DNA of 64,000 bases from Blastobasis lacticolella (GCA_905147135.1 LR990051.1:3744463-3808462), one strand, 5' to 3'. Shown: positions 50,001 to 59,454, counted from the first letter of the stretch. Translations and numbers: made by a program. The notes: a model not told the origin generated them from the sequence alone.

Positions 50001-53000
50001 GGGAAGTCTGTGAAGCCGGTGAAGGGATAAGGTTGCCGCCAATGTTGGCAAGCGAAGACGGAGAAGGTGGAAAAGGGTACCCACCTAGCCGGGTGTTGTG
50101 ACCAGGGGAGCAGGGGTCCAACAGTTGATCGTCGGAAGTATTAATTATGTCGCGGAAGTTGGCATACTTCTCTAGCACGATGTAGGACGATCAGCGCCAT
50201 CTATGTGCGGATGCTTGTCAACCTTGTCCGTGTACTCGTAATGTGAGTATTGTTGAGTTTTCCTATTGGAGCGATAGATGTCGCTACAGATTCATTATTT
50301 TACAGCTGTTGTCTGTCCAATAGCGCGGTAGTCCTTGCGCCTCATTACCGCCATCTGTGTCTTTTGATATCGCAAAATACTGTCATTGGGATTAGGGCTG
50401 CATGTGGATGCTGGATGCGGTAAACCGAGGCCAGTCCATTGTACTGTACATTGAGCAGTGGATTATTATAGGCTGATGGTGATGGGAGTACTAATAAAAT
50501 CAGCTATAAGAATTATCGATGATTCCACACTTAGCAAGTTGGAATCTCTGGCTGTTCGAAGGGACTTTGGCTTCCTGTGTGTGTTCTACTGGATGTACAA
50601 TGAGCTATATTTTTGCCTGACGAACTGCGATTATTCATCATCACAACTTATAACAGTCCACTGCAGGTCTTAGGGCCTTTCCCACGAAAGGGGAGGTTAT
50701 TGCCATAATCTCCACGCTTGGTACGCAAGATTATTGCTGGTCAGGTATTACTAGGACTATAAAAAATGGATTTTGTGGAAGTTATATTAAGGGCCGATTG
50801 TTCAATCCTCAGATAAAGTTTATTTGCCCGATAAAGTAATACACTGCTAAATTAAAACAAACTATAATCCTTTACAATTATGAAGTAATGATACAATTTT
50901 ATTTTAGTCGCATAATAACTTATCAGACTGATATGTTTTATTCAAGGATTGGAAAATCGGCCCTAAGTGAACTATCGTCGTATTTAATCTTATGTGTTTT
51001 TGTCTGAAATCAAACTATATATCATGTGTATTTTTAACTGAAATAAAATTTATAGATTGATAAAGTTGATAAAATACAGTAAGTATTTATATATTTCAGT
51101 ATCGAAGCCAGAAAACAGAAATTGCGCGAGCACGAAGCGCTGTCCGCTAGAATAGCCGCCAAGGTGTTGGCCGATGAGGTATTTTTTACTTGTTTACTTG
51201 AGTGAGATGTTATCATCTTAGCATACAATATCTGTCGTTATCGATTGATGGAAACCATTTCACTATCACAAATAATAAATGTCAAAGTTTCTATGGGTGT
51301 ATTTTTTTTTACTTTTCTTCAGGCAATAACTGTTGGACGGGTTTTCATGAACCTTTAGGCCATGGTCTCTACTCTAGCGGGCAATGGGGCAATTATAGGG
51401 TTCGTTTCGTATGGAGCTAGTCCGACAAGACAAAGTTAGAGATATGCAGGGTATCAGATGGCAAATCGTTTTAAGTACCGATCCGAAAAGAACCCACCAA
51501 AGAGACCTCATAGCCCGATGTCTAGTGACCGTGGCTTTACTGTTGTAGCTGATACATCGGACTGGAAAGGCTTTAATGTATTCCGAAATCTTCGTTCCGT
51601 TCGTAAGCCGCATTTTAGTTATTAAAATGTTTTTGCAGGCAGAGAAGAAGAAACGCGCCGACATATTGAGGCAGCTGCAAGAACAGGAATTCATTGAACA
51701 ACAATTGCAGAATGACATCGCTCAGCAAGAGAAGGTTTGTACAATATTTTTTTAATATTTTGGAACCGGCACGAAAGAACGGAAAGACGGCTTATGAGAG
51801 GTCGCTAGAGGTTGCCCGGAAAAGACAAGTACTGATCAAATAAATAATTTTCTCAGAATCAGAATCAGTAATCTTTATTGTCATATTGTGTACATTGGCA
51901 TGCAGATGTTGTACATTTGATAAGAATTCTCAACAGTCTGTCCAGTCCAAACGTACAATATATTAGACATTGTGATAAAACAATTTTTAGTAGTCTCCAA
52001 AAAGGGCATGTAGATAGGGTAGATAGGGAGTACCCTCAACCGGCGTAAATGTATGAGAAGATGTATGATCGTAGCTTGTGGCCCTCTATAGTCTCAGCGT
52101 ACCCCTGTGGGATACGGGCGTAAGTGTGTGTATGTATATATTTGTACTTTTGGGCCATGCATAATTTACGTCCGCCGAATGACAAATACCTAGGTAAAGA
52201 GCTAGGTAGGCCCAATTTCGAGAAAGAGTTCAATCGACGAATCCAACTTTGTTGGCCAGCGTTCGGGAAGCTACGTCATGTATTTTCGTCCCAATCACCG
52301 CAGTGTCTCAAGGCGAAGGTCTTTGACCAATGTGTGTTGCCAGATGACCTACGGAACAGAAAAGTGGCCGCTCACTGTGGTCCTTATAAGAAAGCTCACT
52401 GGTACCCAAAGGGCAATGGAAAGGGCTATGCTCGGAGTCTCGTTGCGCGCTCGAATCAGGAATGAGGAGATCCGCAAGCGAACCAAGGTCACCGACATAG
52501 CTCTAAGGATTGCCAGGCTAATGCGCTTATTACATTTAACTAAACTCAGTACCTAAATTCAGAAGCAAAAAGCGTAAGAGCAAATCAAAATGGAATGTAT
52601 TGCTCATTGAATAAGGTTCATTTTTGTATCACGGCTTTTGAAAAGCGGAGCGACACGTAACATAATATAATTGATATAAAAATGGACCTTATTCTATGAG
52701 TAATAGAATATAATACTTGATTTGCTGTCAAGCTTTCTGCTTATGAATTAAGTTACTGAATTTAGACAAATGTAATCAGCGCATAAAGTAACAGATGGTC
52801 GATACGATTGTGAAGTTTTCGAGTGGCGACCGCGTACCGGAATACGCAGCGTGGGTAGGTCCCACAAGGTGAACCGACGACCTGGTAAAGATCGCAGGTA
52901 CCAGCTGGACGCGGAAGCACAAGACCAGCCTTTGTGGAGATCTCTGGGGGAAGCCTATGCCCAGCAGTGGTCATCTTTCGGCTGATATGATGTTGACTGA

Positions 53001-56000
53001 CCCTAGGGTCCAACCGTCTAACTAACCAAATAAATTGCCTGCATTTTATCTGCAAACCAACTGCAAAAATCATAATTGTAGTTTGGTTAAAGGCAAATAA
53101 AGTTACAAACTATTGGCATATCGTATGTTTTATAAAATAAGGCTGTTGTATTTACTAATAAACATTTACTCACCGTCATATTTATAGCGATAATGTAATA
53201 AACTTCCGGATTCCGTCTTCCGGCTGATATGATGATGAATGTCAAAGTAGTGAGAGTGAAATTGTCTGACAGGATGTTGATGATAAAAAGTAGCTTATGT
53301 GTTATTCCAGACCCTAATCTAGCTACCGACCAAATTTCATCCGAATTCGTTCATCCATTTAGGCGTGAACAGGTATCAAACCCACGCATTTATAATATTA
53401 GCAGGATTTTAGCTTAAATTTTATATAGAACACATACAGTTGCAGACTGAGCGGGCCCCCCTAGCATATATCGAATGTATGGTGACCCCCCCGGGTCTCT
53501 GCAGCTGACTGTACCTCGTTGACCGTGTCCCCAGGCGGGGACATCGAAGCGCGCGGCGCAGAAGGTAATCGCGGACAGCATGGCGGAGCGAAGCCACAGC
53601 GACGGCGACAAGAACGACATCGACGACGGAATCCGGAGACGGGTAAGTACTTACATTATAGACACAGACTTAAACATGTTTTCTTTTATACCACCAAGGT
53701 GGCAAACAAGCTTCCGGCCCGCCTGATGGTAAGCAGTCACCGCAGCCTATGGACGTTTGCAATACCAGGGGCATCACCCACGCGTTGCCGACCCCGTAAG
53801 AACCTTTGGAGGTGCAGGATAATGGTAGCCGCCAATGTTGGCAAGCGAAGATGGAGAGAAGGTGGAAAAGGGTAATTACCCACCTGGCCGGGTGTTGTGA
53901 CCAGGGGACCAAGGGTCCGACAGTTGATCGTCGGAAGTTGTATATATGCCGTGGAAGTTGGCACATTTCTCTAGCACGATGCAGGACGGTTAGTGCCATC
54001 TATGTGCGGATGCTTGCCAACCTTGTGTTTGTGTACTCGTAATGTGAGTATCGTTGAGTTTCCCTAGTGGAGCGATAGATGTCGCTACAAACCTTTGAAC
54101 TCCATGTTGTACTCTCCAGGGAAAACCTCTCCAGGTAGTTCATTCCACAACCTTAGTGTGCGTGGGAGAAAGTTCCTTTGGATTTACTCTGACATCAAAA
54201 ATCCATGACATGTACTAACGTTACATAAAAACTAGTGGACCTGGCGCGACTTCGTTCGCGTGGCGTCCTACCCCTGCACTACCCTATCCTACTTCTGGCC
54301 TACCTTATCGTACCCTACACCTATTCTACAACTACCCTACACTTAGTCTACACTCTACTACTGACGTAAATACAGGCTGTTACATAATATATGTATGAAT
54401 CCGTGAACTGGATGGAGTGCTAAACGTATTAAAACGATAGGTACACTTATTTCTGTTCACCAACGGTATAATGATCGTTGCTGTGCTGGATTTCGATTAG
54501 TCTCGTACTTAATGGTCAACCTACTCTACACCTACTTCGTCCTACCTACCGTTTTTTTCTTGCTTATAAACCTTCCTCTTGAATCACTCTATCTATTGCT
54601 GAAACCGCATTCAAATCCGTTGCATAGTTTAAAAGATCTAAGCGTACATAGATACAGCGGGAAGCGACTTTGTTTTATACTATTTAAAGATAATCATAAT
54701 CATCTCGACTTTAATATCCCGGTTGTGTTAAAGTATGCCATCCGACCTCCATGACCCTGTTAACTGGGGAACCTGACCAGATTGGATCATGGTTACACAT
54801 TCAGTCGCCTGAATGTGTAGGTTTCAACCCCGTAAGTTTTCCCTCACCGCAAGAGCATCGGTTAGTGTTAAACTAATGTATATAACTCAGAAAAGAGTCA
54901 TTTGTACATAGCGGCACTGCAAACCTAGGTCCTATCGCTTACAAAAAGGACTTCCTAACCAAGGCCATCGACGCTCTTCCGACCAATTCGAATGGCTATT
55001 ATCAGAATTTTAAAGAAAACATCTTGTACAAATACAACATTACAACAGTCAAGACGAATTTATTACTTTAGAAAATACCTAATTGACATTCTTTTTCTAT
55101 TCTGTATACAGATGGCAGCCGAGTTGGCGGCTCACGACGCGAAGGAGGCGGAGAAACAGCGAAAGCAAAAGGAGAAGAACAAGAATTACGCCCAAGAACT
55201 GTTGAAGCAGATCGCCGAGAACGAACAGAAGAGGCAGAAGGAGCGTCAGGACGACAACAACAGGGCGCAGATGGTCATCGAACGACAGAAGAAATGGTAT
55301 GCGCTTTTTTGTTTTCACTCGCGTGTATTTTGAAATTTTTCCGCATTTAGACATAGACATAGACATATACATTATTTATTTTGACATAACAATACTCATA
55401 ATACAAAACTCATTGAGCAAGTTACATTTGTATATCTACATTGCATTTAGTGTTTTATGTTTTTTTTTGTACGTTGGTGTTAGAGTTATATCACATCAAG
55501 AATCTAGTCCACATGAGACGTATGCCTTCTTCAAATCAATGGGGGGTGTTGTTAATAATTCTCACGCTTACCAGGCTGGACAGTGTTGTAAATACACAAC
55601 AGAGAACGCTGTTGCCTATTTTCTGGTCTAATACATTAGAAGCCTTTTACGACCGACACCCAGTCGGAGGGATTGGTGCAATCAGCGTGTTAACCAAATG
55701 ACAAATCAGCATCTCTTTATGGTCTGTCAAAACGTTTAATAAATTGTATGAAATTATAAACTGTGACGTCTTTGTTCAAGTGCGTCAAATGAGTTCCATT
55801 TTCTTTATTTTGCTTCAATTTCTGTTCCAAATAATATGAGCTTTTTAATCACAACTTGGTTTTACAATTGAATTGAAACTGGTCAACTCGCGAATTCTAC
55901 TATCCCGAACACCACATGGCTGGTCACAAAAAACCCTCACTCTCGCCAATTCCAACCGAAACAGGGACGGAGAAATAGCCGACGAGCGCAAGAAGATAAT

Positions 56001-56193
56001 CCGCGAACACGTGCCCCAACTACTGGGCTATCTCAGAGCCGGCGTATTGGAGAACCGTGACCTGCCAGCTGTTAGGGAGGGTGCCAACAAAAACCCTACT
56101 TTGGCCGCGTTGGATATTGAGGGCATGGGGAAAACCGGGAAGAGATACTTCCCCAAATGCAACGAACAGTGCGTGAGGCTGAGGCAGTATTAG
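46908..56193 (+). CDS. MNS1: MNS1-like TPH-domain coiled-coil protein of cilia/flagella
   Basis: Gene-level entry. Coding exons: 46908-47096, 48060-48290, 48720-48949, 49452-49616, 51100-51178, 51639-51734, 53535-53642, 55112-55296 and 55965-56193. They total 1,512 nt open in one frame; from the Met at 46950 the product is about 489 residues, close to the usual ~495 for MNS1. The protein is almost wholly charged coiled coil (E/K/R/Q), the hallmark of the TPH (trichohyalin-plectin homology) family. Family-like blocks include LRELMQGLKAGY, LIEKKMFDEL and the C-terminal IIREHVPQLLGYLRAGVL, which resembles the end of MNS1 more than CFAP53. MNS1 is a microtubule inner/ciliary protein needed for sperm flagella and dynein-arm anchoring. 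Function in this insect is inferred. The true N-terminus is unsettled. Confidence 0.87.
47146..47390 (-). repeat. Repeat C, reverse copy in MNS1-like intron
   Basis: GTGTGGTATCCAGCAGAGTA, GGGCAGCAGCGTTTATCA, then CTGCAGTGGACTGTTATGGG mirror the 14828-15066 copy nearly end to end. Confidence 0.75.
48060..48290 (+). CDS. MNS1: MNS1-like exon B
   Basis: Acceptor AATTTCAG and donor GTGCGT; 77 codons, phase 0 on both sides. Encodes RTDHAEVVNARTEKEVKL through LLRRHFLWERDPELRELMQ and GLKAGYTCRDLKQQI to RLQEK. The block ELRELMQGLKAGY corresponds to the conserved start of the TPH region. Confidence 0.9.
48422..48608. repeat. MITE with about 60-bp imperfect terminal inverted repeats
   Basis: Left arm AATGAGGGTTTACACGATTT, then CAGATGGCGCTAGCG and GGCGTAAGATCTG. 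The right arm in reverse complement reads AATGAGGCTTTTCGCTATTC, GAGATGGCGTTGC and ACGTAAGGTCTG. It sits in the intron before MNS1-like exon C. A related inner segment (TGTCTGTCCAATAGCGCGG) is at 50306-50324. Confidence 0.65.
48720..48949 (+). CDS. MNS1: MNS1-like exon C
   Basis: Acceptor CATTTCCAG and donor GTGAGT; 230 nt, phase 0 in and phase 2 out. Encodes TEDMRANEVLNESLFNEKE, then KCGLYRQELQQQLVSRR and YEDTLIEKKMFDELLRTIA, ending EDD(R). High E/K/R/Q content fits a continuous coiled coil. Confidence 0.92.
49452..49616 (+). CDS. MNS1: MNS1-like exon D
   Basis: Acceptor GAACCCAG and donor GTGAGT; 165 nt. The first base completes Arg from exon C and the last two bases start an Ile codon. Encodes ERKHKREMNERMRHEMQTF, then QRARDAWRDQRKTLVIMEEK and EIERQRLLIADRNSA. 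The AWRDQR segment sits where MNS1 has its ALWRKKK-type block. Confidence 0.92.
49675..49786 (+). repeat. Repeat C, truncated copy
   Basis: GTAACAGTCCACTGCAGGAC to GGTTGGAGATCGCAGTGTTT, directly after exon D of the MNS1-like gene. It is cut off after the first half of the family consensus. Confidence 0.75.
50019..50287 (-). repeat. Repeat B (copy 1), about 270 bp
   Basis: Shared with 53809-54089: GCCGCCAATGTTGGCAAGCG, GGCCGGGTGTTGTGACCAG (CTAGCC variant here), CAGTTGATCGTCGGAAGT, GCGCCATCTATGTGCGGATG and GCGATAGATGTCGCTACA. It lies in the intron between exons D and E. Confidence 0.8.
50636..50725 (+). repeat. Repeat C, truncated copy
   Basis: TATAACAGTCCACTGCAGGT to ATCTCCACGCTTGGTACGC. The same 3' cut-off region as other short copies, which suggests this 80-bp block is the most frequently kept part. 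Confidence 0.7.
51100..51178 (+). CDS. MNS1: MNS1-like exon E
   Basis: Acceptor TATTTCAG and donor GTATTT (weak); 79 nt, phase 2 in and phase 0 out. Encodes (I)IEARKQKLREHEALSA followed by RIAAKVLADE. Short, but both junction phases fit its neighbours. Confidence 0.87.
51639..51734 (+). CDS. MNS1: MNS1-like exon F
   Basis: Acceptor TTTTTGCAG and donor GTTTGT; 32 codons, phase 0 on both sides. Encodes AEKKKRADILRQLQEQEF, then IEQQLQNDIAQQEK, a typical coiled-coil heptad stretch. Confidence 0.88.
52150..53200 (+). mobile_element. RTE LINE 3' half, interrupted by a MITE
   Basis: The first part (52160-52520) reads GRPNFEKEFNRRIQLCWPAF, GKLRHVFSSQSPQCLKAKVF and DQCVLP. After a frameshift it continues MTYGTEKWPLTVVLIRKLT, RAMERAMLGVSLRARIRNE and TKVTDIALRIARLM, the post-RT region of RTE elements. 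The second part (52785-53200) continues with EWRPRTGIRSVGR and WRSLGEAYAQQWSSFG, a stop, and a 3' UTR shared with 45905-46260. It lies in the MNS1-like intron between exons F and G. Inactive. Confidence 0.88.
52521..52784. mobile_element. Foldback MITE inserted in the RTE LINE
   Basis: The 264-bp element has long imperfect inverted arms. Left: ATGCGCTTATTACATTTAAC, TCAGTACCTAAATTCAG. Right, reverse complement: ATGCGCTGATTACATTTGTC, TCAGTAACTTAATTCAT. The arms continue over 100 bp (AATAAGGTTCATTTTTGTAT versus AATAAGGTCCATTTTTATAT). It divides the LINE frame exactly between IARLM and the following RTE residues. Confidence 0.82.
53535..53642 (+). CDS. MNS1: MNS1-like exon G (least certain exon)
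   Basis: Acceptor GTCCCCAG and consensus donor GTAAGT; 36 codons, phase 0 on both sides, so it fits between exons F and H. It encodes AGTSKRAAQKVIADSMAER, then SHSDGDKNDIDDGIRRR. Its composition (Gly, Ser, Asp rich) is unlike the Glu/Lys coiled coil on either side, and the family has a longer coiled-coil block here. It may be a diverged segment, an alternative exon, or a wrong call with another exon missed in the repeat-filled intron. Confidence 0.6.
53688..54185 (-). mobile_element. LINE 3' end, HTLEPN..R family (copy 3), split by repeat B
   Basis: The left part 53688-53808 and right part 54098-54185 are both close to 34165-34390 (CACCAAGGTGGCAAACAAGC, GGCATCACCCACGCGTTGC, CTTAGTGTGCGTGGGAGAAA). 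The middle is replaced by repeat B. It lies in the MNS1-like intron after exon G. Confidence 0.82.
53809..54089 (-). repeat. Repeat B (copy 2), nested insertion with 8-bp target duplication
   Basis: 281 bp matching 50019-50287 and flanked by AACCTTTG at 53801-53808 and again at 54090-54097. The duplication is absent from the uninterrupted LINE copy at 34.3 kb, which has one AACCTTTT there. This is the hallmark of an integration event. Confidence 0.8.
54225..54700 (+). repeat. Arthropod repeat G (ACTAGTGGACCTGGCGCGAC), copy 1
   Basis: Starts ACTAGTGGACCTGGCGCGAC at about 54232. It then holds a CCTAC-rich simple stretch and a 54.36-54.50 kb interruption, then AACCTTCCTCTTGAATCACT and GCGACTTTGTTTTATACTAT. 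The same ends define 61660-61855. Confidence 0.65.
54735..54870 (+). repeat. Interspersed repeat E, partial copy
   Basis: TCCATGACCCTGTTAACTGG, GAACCTGACCAGATTGGATC and TTTTCCCTCACCGCAAGAGC match the other E copies, including the outer TTACGGTGAGGGAAAAGG seen at 35.63 kb. Confidence 0.6.
55112..55296 (+). CDS. MNS1: MNS1-like exon H
   Basis: Acceptor CTGTATACAG and donor GTATGC; 185 nt, phase 0 in and phase 2 out. Encodes MAAELAAHDAKEAEKQRKQ, then KEKNKNYAQELLKQIAENE and QKRQKERQDDNNRAQMVIE, ending RQKK(W). Strongly charged coiled coil. Confidence 0.92.
55535..55690 (+). repeat. Repeat C, diverged partial copy
   Basis: AATTCTCACGCTTACCAGGC, GAACGCTGTTGCCTATTTTC and TTTTACGACCGACACCCAGT follow the family order in the intron before the terminal MNS1-like exon. 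Confidence 0.55.
55965..56193 (+). CDS. MNS1: MNS1-like terminal exon I with stop
   Basis: Acceptor GAAACAG. The first base completes Trp from exon H, then the frame is open to TAG at 56191-56193. Encodes DGEIADERKKIIREHVPQL, then LGYLRAGVLENRDLPAVRE and a tail ending CNEQCVRLRQY. The REH..LLGYL.AGVL block is the most diagnostic MNS1-like segment in the window. The last 30 residues look lineage-specific. Confidence 0.93.
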
Positions 56194-56469
56194 TGTTAGT
56201 TTAGACTGACAGACGGAGTGCAGTCGCTTTGCAGTCGCTAGGCAGTCGCTAAGTAATCGGTGTAGTCGGATAGACTACGTCCACTGCAATTTTAAAGACG
56301 TGCCGTTCGAATGCAGTCCGTTTGTTATTTTTGGTGTTGGATGTGATGTGATTGTTATTTTATTTGAATAACCGTAAGGTTTAATTTACAAATACAATCT
56401 GTCGTCGATACATCGCCTCAAAGAATTTTTCTTAGAATATTTTGTTTTTAGAAATTTGTCTTTGTATAT

Positions 56470-56475
56470 AATAAA
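56470..56475 (+). terminator. Poly(A) signal of the MNS1-like gene
   Basis: AATAAA lies 277 nt after the stop codon in AT-rich 3' sequence. It is the first clear canonical hexamer downstream, so a 3' UTR of about 0.3 kb is inferred. Confidence 0.55.
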
Positions 56476-56839
56476 AGGTACAAATGAAATTGATATAATG
56501 AACATGTGATATGCCTATTTGTACAATGGTCTTGAAAATGTAATAAGGCTGATTTACTGTTATAATAACCCCTTTCGATCAAAGATGCGTATTGAAGGAG
56601 GACTTTTTTATTAATTGTTTGTTAGCATGAAATTATTGTTAATCTGTGCCGACGTCGCGACGCACAAAGTGCACCATGTGTTTTTATGATGTGTCTGCGT
56701 CGTCAGACGTTATATTGAATTAATTTGGTTTGATAAATGTTTGTCGCACGAAGTATTAGACGAATATTTGTTCAAAGACTCGCCTATACAATGGAACTTA
56801 AGTATCGTTATCCTGGCGTCATTTCTGGCTGTCCGGGCT

Positions 56840-57680
56840 CTTAGCGCGTGGTGCGCCTTCATACTTGCGGTACATGTCCCGGGTAATGTCAATATAGGCC
56901 AGAGGTACTGGCTTTGACCGCAACGCCCGCCAGATCATCGCTAGAGGGACACAGTCAAAGACCTTCTGCATGTCCAAAAACGTGTTCTTAGATCTGTTTC
57001 ACTCCATGAGAGTTCTCAGGGCATAAACAGGGTCCATTGTTCCATTTCCTGGCCGAAACCTATATTGACACTCGAGACTGCACACTCCTCGTATCCGAGA
57101 GTCCACAATACGTTGGAAGAGCTTCATGGTGTGAGATACCACCTCTCATGGTAATTGCTCCACTCCCGCGCCGATTCCGACCTTTAAATACTGGAGCGGT
57201 GATACTCACTCAGCCTCTATTGGTTGGGTATCTTCCCGATGAGGTGGATGCGATAGCTGCCTGAAATCTGTCCCAGAGTTGTTATACTAAGGTCGTTGAC
57301 AGCACCAGCGAACCCGTGTGACTTGATTCCTTCTAGCACCAACCAAGTCCCCACCGGTTTTGGCCTCAGGGCTCCATGCGAAAGGCCATTTCAAAGACTC
57401 GGTGCTGGGCAGTAATACTCTCCGGATGTGACTTTACAGGTGGAGATCTCTCCGACTGAGGAAGTCCTCGATCTGGGTTGCGCTCCTCCCATTGTTGTAG
57501 GTGATCAGATGATCGGATTACTTTTGGGAAAACGTTTTCACCACTGGAGAATTTCTTCCTCTTCGGTGTTGCGGCTCCCAAAATGAAAGCCGCTGTAAAA
57601 ACGCCCAAACTCCTTACACTTCTCACTTGAAGACCGTTCAGATTGCCACCCAGAACTATACTCTGTGACAATAAGGTGCT
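56840..57680 (-). mobile_element. RTE-type LINE remnant, endonuclease end plus N-terminal reverse transcriptase
   Basis: The minus strand reads VLGGNLNGL (the endonuclease D-x-N-G block), then HLITYNNGRSATQIEDF-like residues in an adjacent frame, and VIPGE-like residues before QHRVFEMAFRM. After a deletion it continues SHTMKLFQRIVDSRIR, QYRFRPGNGTMDPVYALRTL, LDMQKVFDCVPLAMIWRAL and AYIDITRDMYRKYEGA. These are RT motifs 1-3 in order. Many stops and frameshifts. It lies between the convergent genes. Confidence 0.82.
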
Positions 57681-57780
57681 ACGTTAGTACTACCTCGATA
57701 CCGTTAGCGGAACATTGTTCGTTCGAACAAAAATTCCTCGCATAAGACTTTCGCGCACCAAAATCTTGACGAATGCACGT

Positions 57781-57825
57781 CATTTGTAAAATTTCATGAA
57801 CTACGATCATGAAATTTTACAAATG
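57781..57825. repeat. Perfect 19-bp hairpin
   Basis: CATTTGTAAAATTTCATGA, a 7-base loop ACTACGA, then the exact complement TCATGAAATTTTACAAATG. It stands alone next to the LINE remnant. Confidence 0.9.
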
Positions 57826-57889
57826 ATTAGCTTAATTTAAATTTTTAATTAAGAAAATTAAAACATTAAAACATCAGATTTATTATGAA

Positions 57890-58090
57890 ACGTGTACTTA
57901 ATTTAATTCTGAACAAACCAAAAATCGTAATGAAGTGAACAAACTGGAAAAAGATGAAAAAATGAAATGAAATTTAAATTTATTTTCATTAAAATATAAG
58001 AACTTTTAAAATAAAATATTAGAGCTTCTTAAAACATGTAGGTTACCTACTTTTGTTTGTTCAGAATTAAATTGATTGATACCGAATCTT
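57890..58090. repeat. AT-rich inverted repeat, possible MITE
   Basis: TTAATTTAATTCTGAACAAA near 57898 is matched by the complement TTTGTTTGTTCAGAATTAAA near 58054, with palindromic AT-rich sequence between (AATTTAAATTTATTTTCATT). Ends not defined. Confidence 0.6.
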
Positions 58091-58779
58091 TTCAATGTTT
58101 AATATTGACGAGATGTGAATACACAAAATATGAAAATTAATCAAGACTGATTATAGTGTAATATTTATTAATGTAATTTATTGTTGGTGTAGTTTTGTTT
58201 GGATTAAAATATATGATTCTACACAATTTAATTTGCATTTATTTTTTCTTGGACTTTGCCTTCTTGCTCGCTTGTCATCAGTAAGACATAGAGAGCCGTT
58301 TGGTAGCCTAATCGGGAGAATGGATGAAAAACCTGATCTGCTAGCAACCTAGAATTAGCTTTCCTGGACACGAGCCTCTCCTCCAAGACTAGTGTTGTAA
58401 AGTCTTTCAGACTACTTTGAGTCCTTTAAGTTCTTTGAGTTGAACAGTGATGAGCTTTATAGTTAATGTATATAAAATAACTTTCACTTTCGTGGCGCAT
58501 TCGCTAAGACACGGAGAAATCAGTCCTCGGTTCTTTTGAAAATACTCATTCAAGAGGTATTTTAGTCACGACTCAAGTCTTTTAAAAGACTCAACTGGAA
58601 CTCAAAGTGGAATTCTTCTTGCACCTACTCGATGACGTAGGAATACCTAGTCTATAATTATAAGACTTCAGATTTACTGCCGACTAAAATGTTAGTCGCT
58701 TCCACTAATTCTACGTTGTCACTGGCAATGGGTGCCCCGACTCGTGACTCACAAGCGTTAACGGTTTTAAAAATGAGCT

Positions 58780-59010
58780 AACGGCCAAAAATTCCAAGCT
58801 TTTATAACCCAAAATGTCAACAATTTCGGGCTCGCCTACCTCGCTCAATCATTCATGGATCACCCTAGCTTTTAATACCATACATGTCAACAATTTCGAT
58901 CTCGCTTCGCTCGTTCATTCATAGGTTTCAGTTACTTTTCTTACCATCCACCAAGCTCGTTTAATCGCTCATTCATTGATATCTCCTTAACCTTTATAAG
59001 GTTGATCATT
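58780..59010 (-). repeat. Reverse copies of the GGGTCTTAAAAGCTGGGGTGAT array
   Basis: At least three units (near 58800, 58870 and 58940) carry TTTTATAACCCAAAATGTCA, CTCGCTCAATCATTCATGGA and ATCACCCTAGCTTTTAATAC, the complement of the 46.3-46.7 kb array. Confidence 0.65.
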
Positions 59011-59454
59011 ACTATTGTAAGGATCACCCATTGCTGTATGTGCATTTATATGTATCAATTATATTACAAGAGTTCCCACTAGTTTGGGCATAAACTACTG
59101 GGAAGAAGAAAATCACTAGGCATTATATCAACTAAGTACCTAAGTAAGTATACAAACAAACATTTTATAGACCCAACTCGAGGTTTTAAAGCCTTTGATA
59201 CAACATGGCCCCCAAATCATCCGCCATAATAATGACACGGCAAACACTGACAGTCCTTATAATAGGACGCAGGGACGAAGGCAAACAATAATTACCGTGC
59301 GGCAGAGTCGACTGAAAATATTTAAACGGCCCAAATTAATACCAAATACCATAGACGAATATTAAAAGGGTAAAGTAGGGTGACTCTTGGACGATGGTGA
59401 TTTGGGATAACGTAAACGATTTTTTGGGAAGTTTTTTTGTGTCATACAGTAGAA

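Noticed and set aside
58241..58290. Minus-strand ASKKAKSKKK followed by TAA and AATAAA-like sequence
   Set aside because: Looks like a Lys-rich C-terminus with poly(A) signal and resembles the tail of the neighbouring gene, but no acceptor or upstream exon could be matched.
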